NCBI RefSeq assembly: GCF_020544465.1
Contig: NZ_CP066126.1
Coordinates: forward strand, 1,984,001 to 2,048,000
Source: Chromobacterium rhizoryzae
Lineage (GTDB): Bacteria > Pseudomonadota > Gammaproteobacteria > Burkholderiales > Chromobacteriaceae
DNA: 64,000 bases
Reading direction: 5' to 3'
The translations under genes were made by a program, and so were the position numbers. A model generated the notes under the pieces. The model was given only the letters and a program-made list of their open reading frames with translations. It did no database searches and was not told the DNA's origin. Positions within the stretch are counted from its first letter, which is position 1; the number at the start of each line of letters is the position of its first letter. Below, one piece after another: positions 8,094 through 15,601 of the stretch.

Positions 8094-8444
8094 ATGAAAC
8101 GTCTGCACGCACTTGGACTGGCAGCCCTGCTTTCCGCTCTTTCTACCGCAGCAATGGCTCAAGGCGGCCAAGTCCATTTCTACGGCGCCATCGTTGAAGG
8201 CGGCTGCAGCGCCCAAACTCACGAAGTGGCCAGCGCCGACGCGGCCCGCGCCAAGCCGGCTCTCGAACTCAATCAATGCGCCAGCCCGGCCAAGCTGACG
8301 CTGGATAGCGAAGCCGCCGCCCAGCAAGGCAAGATCGCCAGCCTGAACGTGCGCAAAGGCGAGAACCAGTTCAGCAGCCGTGATTTGCTGCGGAGCGCCA
8401 CCGCCCGGGCCGGCGCGGTGAATCTGGTGGTCAATTACTTCTGA
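8094..8444 (+). CDS. Small fimbrial-subunit-like secreted protein
   Basis: A 116-residue protein with a clear signal peptide ending AMA-Q. The mature start GGQVHFYGAIVEGGCS is the pattern of chaperone-usher pilins (beta strand followed by the first cysteine), a second Cys lies near residue 62, and the C-terminus NLVVNYF has the alternating hydrophobic/penultimate-aromatic pattern of donor strands recognised by PapD-type chaperones. At about 95 mature residues it is much shorter than the 150-residue pilins nearby, so it may be a terminator, an initiator or a degenerate subunit. AAGGAAGG precedes ATG 8094. It has its own terminator, apart from the operon downstream. Confidence 0.7.
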   Translation: MKRLHALGLAALLSALSTAAMAQGGQVHFYGAIVEGGCSAQTHEVASADAARAKPALELNQCASPAKLTLDSEAAAQQGKIASLNVRKGENQFSSRDLLRSATARAGAVNLVVNYF

Positions 8445-8478
8445 TCGCAGTCCAAATCTGCTCAATAAATCAGCAAAA

Positions 8479-8510
8479 AACCCATTCAGCATTGACTGAG
8501 TGGGTTTTCT
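8479..8510 (+). terminator. Intrinsic terminator after the small pilin-like gene
   Basis: Stem AACCCATTCAG (8479-8489) pairs with CTGAGTGGGTT (8496-8506) with one mismatch, followed by a T-rich stretch. It separates the small gene from the main pilin operon. Confidence 0.8.
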
Positions 8511-8800
8511 TTATTTGAAGTGTTGTTTTATTGCAAATATCGCTCAATCCTTAACAAACCCCTGAAATAAAACAAATATTCAAGATTGATTCATCAAATC
8601 GTTTAAAGTCGACGAGGCGTGTTTTTGCATAGATTTTAAAGAAAAAATTTAATATGAAACAAAAAAATCTACGCAATGGTTCCGCTTGATACTATGCGTC
8701 TGCGTTCCAGTACTGCAGGTCAGCACTGGCGGATGGTCCGCGACGCGGCATGCGAGGCTGCTGTGCGGTTTGAGAATGATTACCCTAGTCGGAGTCAAGA
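8511..8800. other. AT-rich regulatory region upstream of the major pilin, no gene seen
   Basis: About 290 bases, AT-rich up to about 8670 and more GC-rich after. No coding frame is convincing. This probably holds the promoter of the pilus operon. I could not assign -35 and -10 elements with confidence. The AT-rich stretch would suit H-NS-like silencing, which is inference. Confidence 0.35.
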
Positions 8801-9328
8801 ATGAAAAAATTTGTATTTGCTGGTTCCCTGATGGCTGTTGCCGCTTCCTCCATTTTCGCCGCCGCCGGCACCCTGGATGTTAAGGGCGAAATCGTTACCG
8901 CAGCTTGCGGCCTGGATTCCAAGAGCGTGAACCTGGAAGTGGGTCTGGGCAAAGTGCCGACCCATGTGTTCAAGAAAGTGGGCGACCGTTCGGCTCCGAC
9001 CCCGTTCCAAATGACCCTGACCGACTGCACCACCACCACGCTGAAGACCGTGGCTGTGATGTTCTCCGGCACTGCTGGCTCCAACAACGAACTGATGGCT
9101 CTGAAGAGCGGCGGCGCCAAAGGCGTGGGCGTTCGTCTGGTGAACACCAACAACGGCGACCAGATCAAGCTGAACCAGTACGGCACCGCCCTGAACCTGG
9201 TTGACGGCAACAACACCCTGAACTTCAGCGCTGCATACGAAGCCGACGGCGCCAAAGCCGGCGACGCCGTAACCGTGACCCCGGGTCAAGCGGATGCCTT
9301 CGCCGTATTCGATCTGCAGTACAAGTAA
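8801..9328 (+). CDS. Type 1-like fimbrial major subunit
   Basis: A 175-residue pilin with a typical signal peptide (MKKFVFAGSLMAVAASSIFA). The mature protein starts AGTLDVKGEIVTAACGL, has a second cysteine in LTDCTTTTLKT, a GVGVRLVN core strand and ends AVFDLQYK, with the penultimate tyrosine that PapD-type chaperones bind. Codon use favours common synonyms, in keeping with a highly expressed structural subunit. It heads the locus and is separated from the usher by a 311-base structured leader, the arrangement expected when one subunit is made in large excess. A paralogue of the same length closes the locus at 13925. Confidence 0.92.
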   Translation: MKKFVFAGSLMAVAASSIFAAAGTLDVKGEIVTAACGLDSKSVNLEVGLGKVPTHVFKKVGDRSAPTPFQMTLTDCTTTTLKTVAVMFSGTAGSNNELMALKSGGAKGVGVRLVNTNNGDQIKLNQYGTALNLVDGNNTLNFSAAYEADGAKAGDAVTVTPGQADAFAVFDLQYK

Positions 9329-9348
9329 TCCGCAGTTCGATTCAATAA

Positions 9349-9462
9349 CGGAACCAAGCAAGGTTCCGGCTCCTGTTTCCTTGTGCCCTGAAGGTCTCAT
9401 CGCTTAGGCGATGGTCTGGCCTGGTTTGTCCGCTGTCAGCAATGAGTAGTCTGCAAACCAGG
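9349..9462 (+). promoter_or_regulatory. Three consecutive hairpins between pilin and usher genes
   Basis: CGGAACC/GGTTCCG (9349-9355 with 9362-9368), CATCGC/GCGATG (9398-9403 with 9408-9413) and CCTGGTTTG/CAAACCAGG (9420-9428 with 9454-9462). None has a strong T-run. In chaperone-usher operons such intercistronic structures often stabilise the pilin message or attenuate read-through; which applies here is inference. The remaining bases to 9639 hold no gene. Confidence 0.55.
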
Positions 9463-9639
9463 GCATGAGGATAGTCATCTGCAAGCATTCCCCCAAGGCA
9501 TACCCCTGCGCCTGACAAGCGGCGCGGCTTCGTCATTGCCTGACGGGACAGATTCAAGGCCGGCGCGCTTCGACGCGACGGCGTGTTTTGGGCCAGGCTG
9601 CCGCAGGCGGCGCGCACTTAAATCGGGATATCGGCAGGC

Positions 9640-12063
9640 ATGAACAAGCATCGCATTTACATTGTGGCAGTGGCGCTGACGCTGGGCCCTTGCATTGCGC
9701 ATGCGGTGGAGTTCAACGACGCCTTTTTGCAGCTGGACCCGAGCAGCAGCGTGAGCCTGGAGCAGTTCGAGCAGGCCGGTTATATCGTGCCGGGCCGCTA
9801 TATCGCCGATGTGTATCTGAACCAGCGTTTTTTGCAGCAGCTGGAGCTGGATTTCCGCCCGGAAGGCGCGGATCAGACCGTGCGCCCGTGTTTGCCGCCG
9901 GATTTGATTCGCCAGCTGGGCCTGCGCTCCGGCATTGTCTGGCCGCAGAACGAGCAGTGCGTCGATTTGTCGGCGGTCAGCGCCGCCAAAGTGCGCTACA
10001 GCAAGAGCAACGCGCGCCTGGACATCTCGGTGCCGCAGGCGGAACTGGCGTATCGCGATGAAGACTACGCGCCGCCGGAGACCTGGAACGACGGCGTGCC
10101 GGCCGCGATGCTGGATTACCGCGTATTCTATCAGCGCACCGACAACGGTCTTGGCGCCAGCAGCAGCAAGACCACCAGTTACGGCGTGGCCGGCGCCAAC
10201 GCCGGCCCCTGGAGGCTGCGCTCCAATTACCAGTACGACGACAGCGCGACTAACCGCAGCCGTCTGAGCTGGAACAATACCCAGGTGTATCGCGATCTGC
10301 GCGGCATGCAAGCGCGTCTGACCCTGGGCGAAGTCTTCAAGACTTCCGAGATTTTCGACGCCTTCTCCATGCGCGGCGCCACGCTGAACAGCGACGACCG
10401 CATGATCCCGCAAAGCCTGCGCGGCTACGCGCCGCAGGTCAACGGCGTGGCCAAGACCAACGCCAAGGTGACCATCCGCAATCAAGGGCGGGTGCTGTAC
10501 ACCACCAATGTGCCGCCGGGCCCGTTTTCCATCCGCGATCTGAACAGCAGCACGCAAGGGCAGCTGGATGTGACCGTGGAGGAGGCGGACGGCAGCCAGC
10601 AGACCTTCACCGTCAATACCGCCTCGGTGCCCTTCCTGACGCGCAACGGCATGTGGCGTTACAAGGCGGCCATCGGCCAGGCGGATCAGAACGGCAGCGC
10701 ATCGCACCCGAACGTGGCCAGCGCCGAGGCGTCCTACGGCCTGACGCAGACCTTGTCGCTGTACAGCGGCTTCATCGCGTCCGCCGACTACCGTTCGCTG
10801 GCGATGGGCTTCGCCAAGGATCTCGGCAACTGGGGCGCTTTGTCCGCCGACGTGACCCAGGCCAACGCCCAATTGCGCGGCGGCCTGAACATGGCCGGCC
10901 GTTCTTACCGTTTCAACTACGCCAAGAAGTTTGAAAGCCTGGACGCGGACATCCGTCTGTTCGGCTACCGCTTCTCGGACCGCAACTTCCGTTCCTTCGG
11001 CCAATTCCTCAGCGATCTGGACGGCCAGAACTATATCAGCGACAAACAGCGGGTGGGCATGACCGCCAGCAAGACCTTTGGCCAGACCAATGTGTTTCTG
11101 TCGGCTGAAAAGTCCACTTATTGGAACGCCACCGCCACCCAGCGCGTGGATCTGTCGCTGAGCCGCGACGTCAATATCGGTTCCTTGCGCAACGTCAGCC
11201 TCAATCTGTCGGTGCAGAACCTGCGCGACCAGACCGGCAGCAGCAACCGCGTCTACCTGGGTTTGAGCATGCCGCTGGAGAACAACCGCCGCATCGGCTA
11301 CGACGTGCAGGGCAGCGCCGGCAACACCAATCACACCGTCCGTTACTCGGACAGCAGCAACCCCAACCACAGCTACAACGTGGCGATGAGCGCGGACACC
11401 CGTTCCGGCAAGCCCTTGGTGTCCGGCGACTATCATTACACCGGCCGCGTCATGCAGGCCGATGTCTCGGCCAGCAAGCAGCAGGGCGGTTACAGCAGCC
11501 TGTCCGCGGGCTTGGGCAGCTCGCTGGTGTTGCACGCCGGGGGCCTGACCATGGGCAATAGCTACGGCGGCGAAACCCGCATGCTGGTGGACACCGACGG
11601 CGTGGCCGGCGTGCCGGTCTACGGCGTGTCGGCGCAGACCGACCGCAACGGCTACGCGATGCTGAGCAGCGTGGCGCCGTATTACAGCCAGGACGTGCGC
11701 CTGGACGACGACAATATGCCGGATTCGGTGGAGGCCAGTTCCGCGGTGCGCCGCGTGGTGTTGACCGAAGGCGCGGTGGGGCGCACCGAGTTCCCGGTCA
11801 AGGTTGGACGCAAGGCCTTGCTGACGGTGCGGCTGCCGGATGGCAAAATGCCGCCTTTGGGCGCCACCGTCAGCGACGTGGCCGGCAAGCGCGACGTCGG
11901 CATGGTGGGCGACGGCGGTCTGACCTTCGTCACCGGCTTGAGCCCGACGCCCAAGCTGGAAATCTCCTGGGGCAAGACGCGTTGCCGCGTGGACCCGCTG
12001 CCGGCCGATTACGAGCTGAGCCAGGGCAGTCGCGACATGGTGTGCGCGCCTCTCGCAGAATAA
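9640..12063 (+). CDS. Fimbrial outer-membrane usher protein (FimD/PapC family)
   Basis: An 807-residue usher with a signal peptide ending AHA. Order of domains: N-terminal chaperone-binding domain (VEFNDAFLQLD, about residues 25-140, with paired cysteines in VRPCL and NEQCVDL), a 24-strand barrel from about 150 interrupted by the plug near 230-320 (PPGPFSIRDLN and QPTFTV-like strands), and two C-terminal plug-like domains (GVPVYGVSAQTDRNGYAML, then LPDGKMPPLGATV) with a final cysteine pair (TRCRV and DMVCAP). It assembles pilins delivered by the chaperone and secretes the fibre. Length fits the family. The chaperone gene follows after 16 bases. Confidence 0.95.
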   Translation: MNKHRIYIVAVALTLGPCIAHAVEFNDAFLQLDPSSSVSLEQFEQAGYIVPGRYIADVYLNQRFLQQLELDFRPEGADQTVRPCLPPDLIRQLGLRSGIVWPQNEQCVDLSAVSAAKVRYSKSNARLDISVPQAELAYRDEDYAPPETWNDGVPAAMLDYRVFYQRTDNGLGASSSKTTSYGVAGANAGPWRLRSNYQYDDSATNRSRLSWNNTQVYRDLRGMQARLTLGEVFKTSEIFDAFSMRGATLNSDDRMIPQSLRGYAPQVNGVAKTNAKVTIRNQGRVLYTTNVPPGPFSIRDLNSSTQGQLDVTVEEADGSQQTFTVNTASVPFLTRNGMWRYKAAIGQADQNGSASHPNVASAEASYGLTQTLSLYSGFIASADYRSLAMGFAKDLGNWGALSADVTQANAQLRGGLNMAGRSYRFNYAKKFESLDADIRLFGYRFSDRNFRSFGQFLSDLDGQNYISDKQRVGMTASKTFGQTNVFLSAEKSTYWNATATQRVDLSLSRDVNIGSLRNVSLNLSVQNLRDQTGSSNRVYLGLSMPLENNRRIGYDVQGSAGNTNHTVRYSDSSNPNHSYNVAMSADTRSGKPLVSGDYHYTGRVMQADVSASKQQGGYSSLSAGLGSSLVLHAGGLTMGNSYGGETRMLVDTDGVAGVPVYGVSAQTDRNGYAMLSSVAPYYSQDVRLDDDNMPDSVEASSAVRRVVLTEGAVGRTEFPVKVGRKALLTVRLPDGKMPPLGATVSDVAGKRDVGMVGDGGLTFVTGLSPTPKLEISWGKTRCRVDPLPADYELSQGSRDMVCAPLAE

Positions 12064-12079
12064 AGAATAAGGAATCGAT

Positions 12080-12814
12080 ATGAAAACGTTTCATCGCGCA
12101 CTGGGGCTGGCGGGCGTGCTGGCCGCGCTGACCGCGCCGCTGGCGGCTCAGGCCAACATCCTGCTGGACCGCACCCGGATGATTTATCTGGAGCAGGACA
12201 AGAACGTCAGCATGGTGCTGAGCAACAAGAACCCGGAGCAACCTTATCTGGTTCAATCCTGGCTCAGCGACGGCGAGGGCAAGCGCCTGGCTTCCCCCTT
12301 CCTGGTGCTGCCGCCGCTGCAACGCATCGAGGCCGGCGAGAAGGGCGTGGTGCGCTTGAGCCGCATTCCCGACCCCAGCCTGCCGTCCGATCGGGAGTCG
12401 CTGTTTTATCTGAACGTGCAGGAAGTCCCGCCCAAGAGCGATAAGGACAATGTGCTGCAACTGGCGATCAAGTCGCGCATCAAAGTGTTCTACCGTCCCA
12501 AGGAAGCGCAATTGCCGCGCGGCGAAAACCCGGCCAACAAGCTGCAGCTGAGCTTCGACGCCGCCGCCGGCAAGCTGGTGTTCAAGAACCCCAGCCCCTA
12601 TCACCTGACCCTGGTGGGCTTGGAACTGCCGGGCGACAAGAAGCCGCGCGATATGGACGGCCTGATGGTGCCGCCCAAGGGCGAGGCCCGTTTTGCGCTG
12701 AAGGCGCTGCCGGCCAGTCTGAAGCTGAGCAATATCAATGATTTCGGCGCTCAGGACACCTTTACCTTCGTTTGCGCGGACGGCCAGTGCCAGTACCGCG
12801 AAGACAAGAAATAA
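12080..12814 (+). CDS. Periplasmic fimbrial chaperone (PapD/FimC family)
   Basis: A 244-residue chaperone with a signal peptide ending AQA. The first Ig-like domain starts NILLDRTRMIYLEQDKNVS and contains the conserved arginine (RT/RM), the RIEAGEKGVVRLSRIP motif, and the FYLNVQEVPPKSD segment; KSRIKVFYRP follows, with the Lys/Arg that bind subunit carboxylates. The second domain runs to the end and holds a cysteine pair (FVCADGQC). It folds pilins by donor-strand complementation and takes them to the usher. The gene order usher-chaperone is reversed compared with E. coli fim. AAGGAATCGAT precedes the ATG. Confidence 0.94.
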   Translation: MKTFHRALGLAGVLAALTAPLAAQANILLDRTRMIYLEQDKNVSMVLSNKNPEQPYLVQSWLSDGEGKRLASPFLVLPPLQRIEAGEKGVVRLSRIPDPSLPSDRESLFYLNVQEVPPKSDKDNVLQLAIKSRIKVFYRPKEAQLPRGENPANKLQLSFDAAAGKLVFKNPSPYHLTLVGLELPGDKKPRDMDGLMVPPKGEARFALKALPASLKLSNINDFGAQDTFTFVCADGQCQYREDKK

Positions 12815-12844
12815 TTCCGCAGGCGCACAGCGCAGGGAGAGCCC

Positions 12845-13858
12845 ATGTTGAATCGTCGTTTGCCGCGTTTGCTATTGATGGCCGCGTTGGCCATGCTGCC
12901 GGCCTTGAGCCACGCTTTGGCGTGCAAGGAAGGGGGGCGCAATGGCAGCGTGATGATTACCGAGGACATAGGCTCCACGGTGGCGGTGCCCATCACCCTG
13001 CCAAGCGGCGAGATCATCTGGCACTCCTCGGTGCGCACGGTCAATGTCTCTTGCTACAAAGACCATAATGGCTTGCGGGAGGCGGAGGAGGTGTTCTTCT
13101 ATCCTAACCCGCGCAAGGACAGTTCTCCGCAGGGGGTGCAGTTTGGCGTGATGTATAACGGGCGCCCCAATTTCGACCCCAATCTGCGGATTGCGACGGG
13201 TCAGGTCATTCCGAAGTGCCCGTCCAATATCGCATTGAATCAGTGCCCGACAACGGATTTTTCCTTGAGCTTCCAGGTGGTGATCGCCACCAAGACGCCG
13301 TATCCCGGCAATGGGAGCGTCGGCAAGTCGCAGTTTGAAGTCTTGCAGTTCGACGGGGTCGGCGGGATCAACGACATCAAGGGCAGCAATCTGGTTTACA
13401 AGGTGACCGGGCTGGACAAGATCCGTTTCATCCAGTGCGCGGTGAAGGTCAGCCTGAATCCGGCCAGCAATGCTTTGGACTTCGGCAAAATCGCCAAAAC
13501 CGTCAAGGGGCTCAACCCGGCGGTGCCGCGCAGGGACTTTGCCCTGAAGCTTGAGAAAACCTGCGACGATCCGGTCAAGGTCAACGGCTATTTCCGCGGC
13601 ATCAACGGCAAGGCGGATACCTATACCGCCACTTTGGTGAAAAAGAAGGACAACTCGGATAGCGGGCTTGGCTTGCAACTGTTTTACGGCGACGGACGTC
13701 AGCTGCGGCTGGAGCAGTCGGAGTTCCTGGCGGAGTTTTTCAAGGGCGACCGTCAGAAAACCGTGCCGATGTTCGCCACCATCGTCCCCACCAATATGGG
13801 CAAGGTGGAAGAAGGCCCGTTCCAGGGTACGGTCAATATCGATCTGGATTATATCTGA
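12845..13858 (+). CDS. Probable two-domain fimbrial tip adhesin
   Basis: A 337-residue secreted protein (signal peptide ending SHA-LAC). Its length is about twice that of a pilin, as expected for an N-terminal receptor-binding domain (to about residue 190, with cysteines in LACKEG, VSCYKD, KCPSN and QCPTT) joined to a C-terminal pilin domain. The latter begins near FIQCAVKVSLNPA and includes PRRDFALKLEKTCDDPV and the terminal strand GTVNIDLDYI, a chaperone-recognised end. Placed after chaperone and before the last pilin, it is the likely tip adhesin. The ligand cannot be read from sequence. Codon use is less biased than that of the major pilin, as is usual for minor subunits. Confidence 0.82.
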   Translation: MLNRRLPRLLLMAALAMLPALSHALACKEGGRNGSVMITEDIGSTVAVPITLPSGEIIWHSSVRTVNVSCYKDHNGLREAEEVFFYPNPRKDSSPQGVQFGVMYNGRPNFDPNLRIATGQVIPKCPSNIALNQCPTTDFSLSFQVVIATKTPYPGNGSVGKSQFEVLQFDGVGGINDIKGSNLVYKVTGLDKIRFIQCAVKVSLNPASNALDFGKIAKTVKGLNPAVPRRDFALKLEKTCDDPVKVNGYFRGINGKADTYTATLVKKKDNSDSGLGLQLFYGDGRQLRLEQSEFLAEFFKGDRQKTVPMFATIVPTNMGKVEEGPFQGTVNIDLDYI

Positions 13859-13924
13859 GCGGCTCGAGCCCTCTGGCATGAGGGCGGCGAGACGGCGAAC
13901 TGAATTGGCGTAAGGAGTGGAGCA

Positions 13925-14452
13925 ATGAAATTCAAGGCGATGGTGCTGGCTTTGGCGCTGGCGGCGCCGTTGGCGCAGGCGGCGGACGGCACCTTGAACG
14001 TTTTCGGCGAACTGGTGTTGAGCGCCTGCGGTCTGGATCCCAACTCGCAGAGCCTGGAAGTGGGCATGGGTCTGGTGTCCTCGCAGATGTTCCGCAAGAT
14101 CGGCGACCGTTCCCGCCCGGTGTCCTTCGATATCCGGCTGACCGAGTGCTCCATCGACACCATGACCACGGTGGCGGTGCGTTTCAACGGAGAGGCCGAC
14201 CGCGACAACGGCGAACTGATGGCGATCAACGGCAGCGCCGCCGGCGTGGGCATTCGCCTGATGGGACCGGGCGGCGGCGACATCGTGCTGGGTCAGTATT
14301 CGCCGCTGGTGGGCTTGACCAACGGCAGCAACACCCTGCGTTTCAACGCGATGTACGAATCCACCCGCGCGCCGGTGCCGCAAGGGCAGGAGGGCGGCAT
14401 CAAGCCGGGTTCGGCCAACGGCCTGGCTCAGTTCGACTTGCGCTATATGTAA
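13925..14452 (+). CDS. Fimbrial subunit, paralogue of the major pilin
   Basis: A 175-residue pilin, same length as the product of the gene at 8801 and similar throughout: mature start ADGTLNVFGELVLSACGL, RKIGDRSRPVSFDIRLTEC, NGELMAINGSAAGVGIRLM, ending QFDLRYM. The signal peptide is MKFKAMVLALALAAPLAQA. It is probably a minor or linker subunit, given its place last in the operon, though a second structural subunit is possible. GGAGTGGAGCA precedes the ATG. A strong terminator follows 12 bases after the stop. Confidence 0.9.
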   Translation: MKFKAMVLALALAAPLAQAADGTLNVFGELVLSACGLDPNSQSLEVGMGLVSSQMFRKIGDRSRPVSFDIRLTECSIDTMTTVAVRFNGEADRDNGELMAINGSAAGVGIRLMGPGGGDIVLGQYSPLVGLTNGSNTLRFNAMYESTRAPVPQGQEGGIKPGSANGLAQFDLRYM

Positions 14453-14463
14453 GCGCATGCAGT

Positions 14464-14507
14464 GAAAACGGCCCTTCCGTCATATGGCGGAAGGGCCGTT
14501 TTCGTTT
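14464..14507. terminator. Bidirectional intrinsic terminator, pilus operon / pbpG
   Basis: A perfect 16-bp stem GAAAACGGCCCTTCCG (14464-14479) with CGGAAGGGCCGTTTTC (14488-14503), 8-base loop, flanked by A and T runs. It serves the pilus operon on the plus strand and pbpG on the minus strand. Confidence 0.9.
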
Positions 14508-14520
14508 GGAGGCGGCGGAC

Positions 14521-15390
14521 TCAGCCGGCCAGCCAGCTGCCGGGATGCGCCTCCAGCCAGGTTTTGATGCTCCTGGCGTCGTTGACGCGGGCGGCGCTGC
14601 CGCCGGCGGCCAGCAACACGATGATCAAGGGCTGGGAGCCCACGGTGGCCTGCAACACCATGCAGCGGCCGGCTTCCTGAATGTAGCCGGTTTTTTGCAG
14701 GGAAATCTCCCAGTCGCCTTCGCGCACCAGCGCGTTGCTGTTCTTGTATTGCAGCACGCGGCGGCTCACCGATTGAATCTGGTGCTTCTCCGTGGTGGTG
14801 AAGGCGCGGATCAGTGGATAGCCGTGCGCGGCGCGGACCATGCGGGCCAGGTCGGCGGCGGTGGAGGTGTTGCGCATGTCCAGACCGGTGGCGTCGTAAA
14901 AGATGGTCTCGCTCATGCCCAGGCTGCGGGCCTTGCGGTTCATGCGTTCCACGAAGGTGGCGCTGCCGCCCGGCAAGGCGGTGCGGGCCAGCGTGGCGGC
15001 GGCGCGGTTTTCCGACGACATCAGCGCCAGCAGCAGCATTTCCTTGCGGCTGAGGGTGGTGCCCACCGCCAGGCGCGAGGAGGTGTTTTTCACCCGGTCT
15101 ATCTCGGCGTCGGATACCGTCACCTCCTGATCCAGCGAGGCGCCGGAATCCAGCAGCACCATGGCCGTCATCAATTTGGTGATGGAGGCGATGGGCATGC
15201 GTTGGTGAATGTTCTTTTGGTACAAGGGTTCACCGGTGATGCCGTTGAGCACCAAGACCGAATGCGAATTCAGCCGCGGAACGGATAGGTCGGCCATCTG
15301 CGAGGCCACCATCACGCTGGACGGCGCACCTGCCAGCACCGGCATGGCTAACGCCGCGGATACCAGCAGGCTTGCAATTTTCTTGATCAT
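14521..15390 (-). CDS. pbpG: D-alanyl-D-alanine endopeptidase (PBP7 type)
   Basis: A 289-residue S11-family serine peptidase with a signal peptide. The three penicillin-binding motifs are in order: SITK (SxxK, about residue 69, within MPIASITKLMTAMV), SEN (SxN, in LMSSENRAAATLA) and KTG (in SLQKTGYIQEAG). Length and the lack of a C-terminal amphipathic anchor fit PBP7/PbpG rather than DacA or DacC. It trims cross-links in periplasmic peptidoglycan. The segment MPIASITKLMTAMVLLDSG is characteristic. It is divergent from uvrB over 211 bases. Confidence 0.9.
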   Translation of the reverse strand: MIKKIASLLVSAALAMPVLAGAPSSVMVASQMADLSVPRLNSHSVLVLNGITGEPLYQKNIHQRMPIASITKLMTAMVLLDSGASLDQEVTVSDAEIDRVKNTSSRLAVGTTLSRKEMLLLALMSSENRAAATLARTALPGGSATFVERMNRKARSLGMSETIFYDATGLDMRNTSTAADLARMVRAAHGYPLIRAFTTTEKHQIQSVSRRVLQYKNSNALVREGDWEISLQKTGYIQEAGRCMVLQATVGSQPLIIVLLAAGGSAARVNDARSIKTWLEAHPGSWLAG

Positions 15391-15601
15391 GCTTCACTCC
15401 AGGGAGAGCGGATATTAACGAATCTCGGACCGAAAAATAGGCTCGCGGCGTTTGCGCCGCAAGCCGTGTTTTATGCTCGGTCTAACTGTATTTTAAACAA
15501 TGTTTTGACTGTGTATAGCCTGAATCGCAGCTTTTTTATATGCAGGCGCATCGGGGGTGTGAAGCGGGGGCGAACCGCGTAGAATCAGGCTATCTCCTCC
15601 G

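Noticed and set aside
15486..15516. LexA (SOS) box before uvrB
   Set aside because: CTGT occurs twice (from 15486 and from about 15510) but neither is followed by ACAG at the eight-base spacing. The best is CTGT followed by ACAA at seven bases. Not enough to claim.
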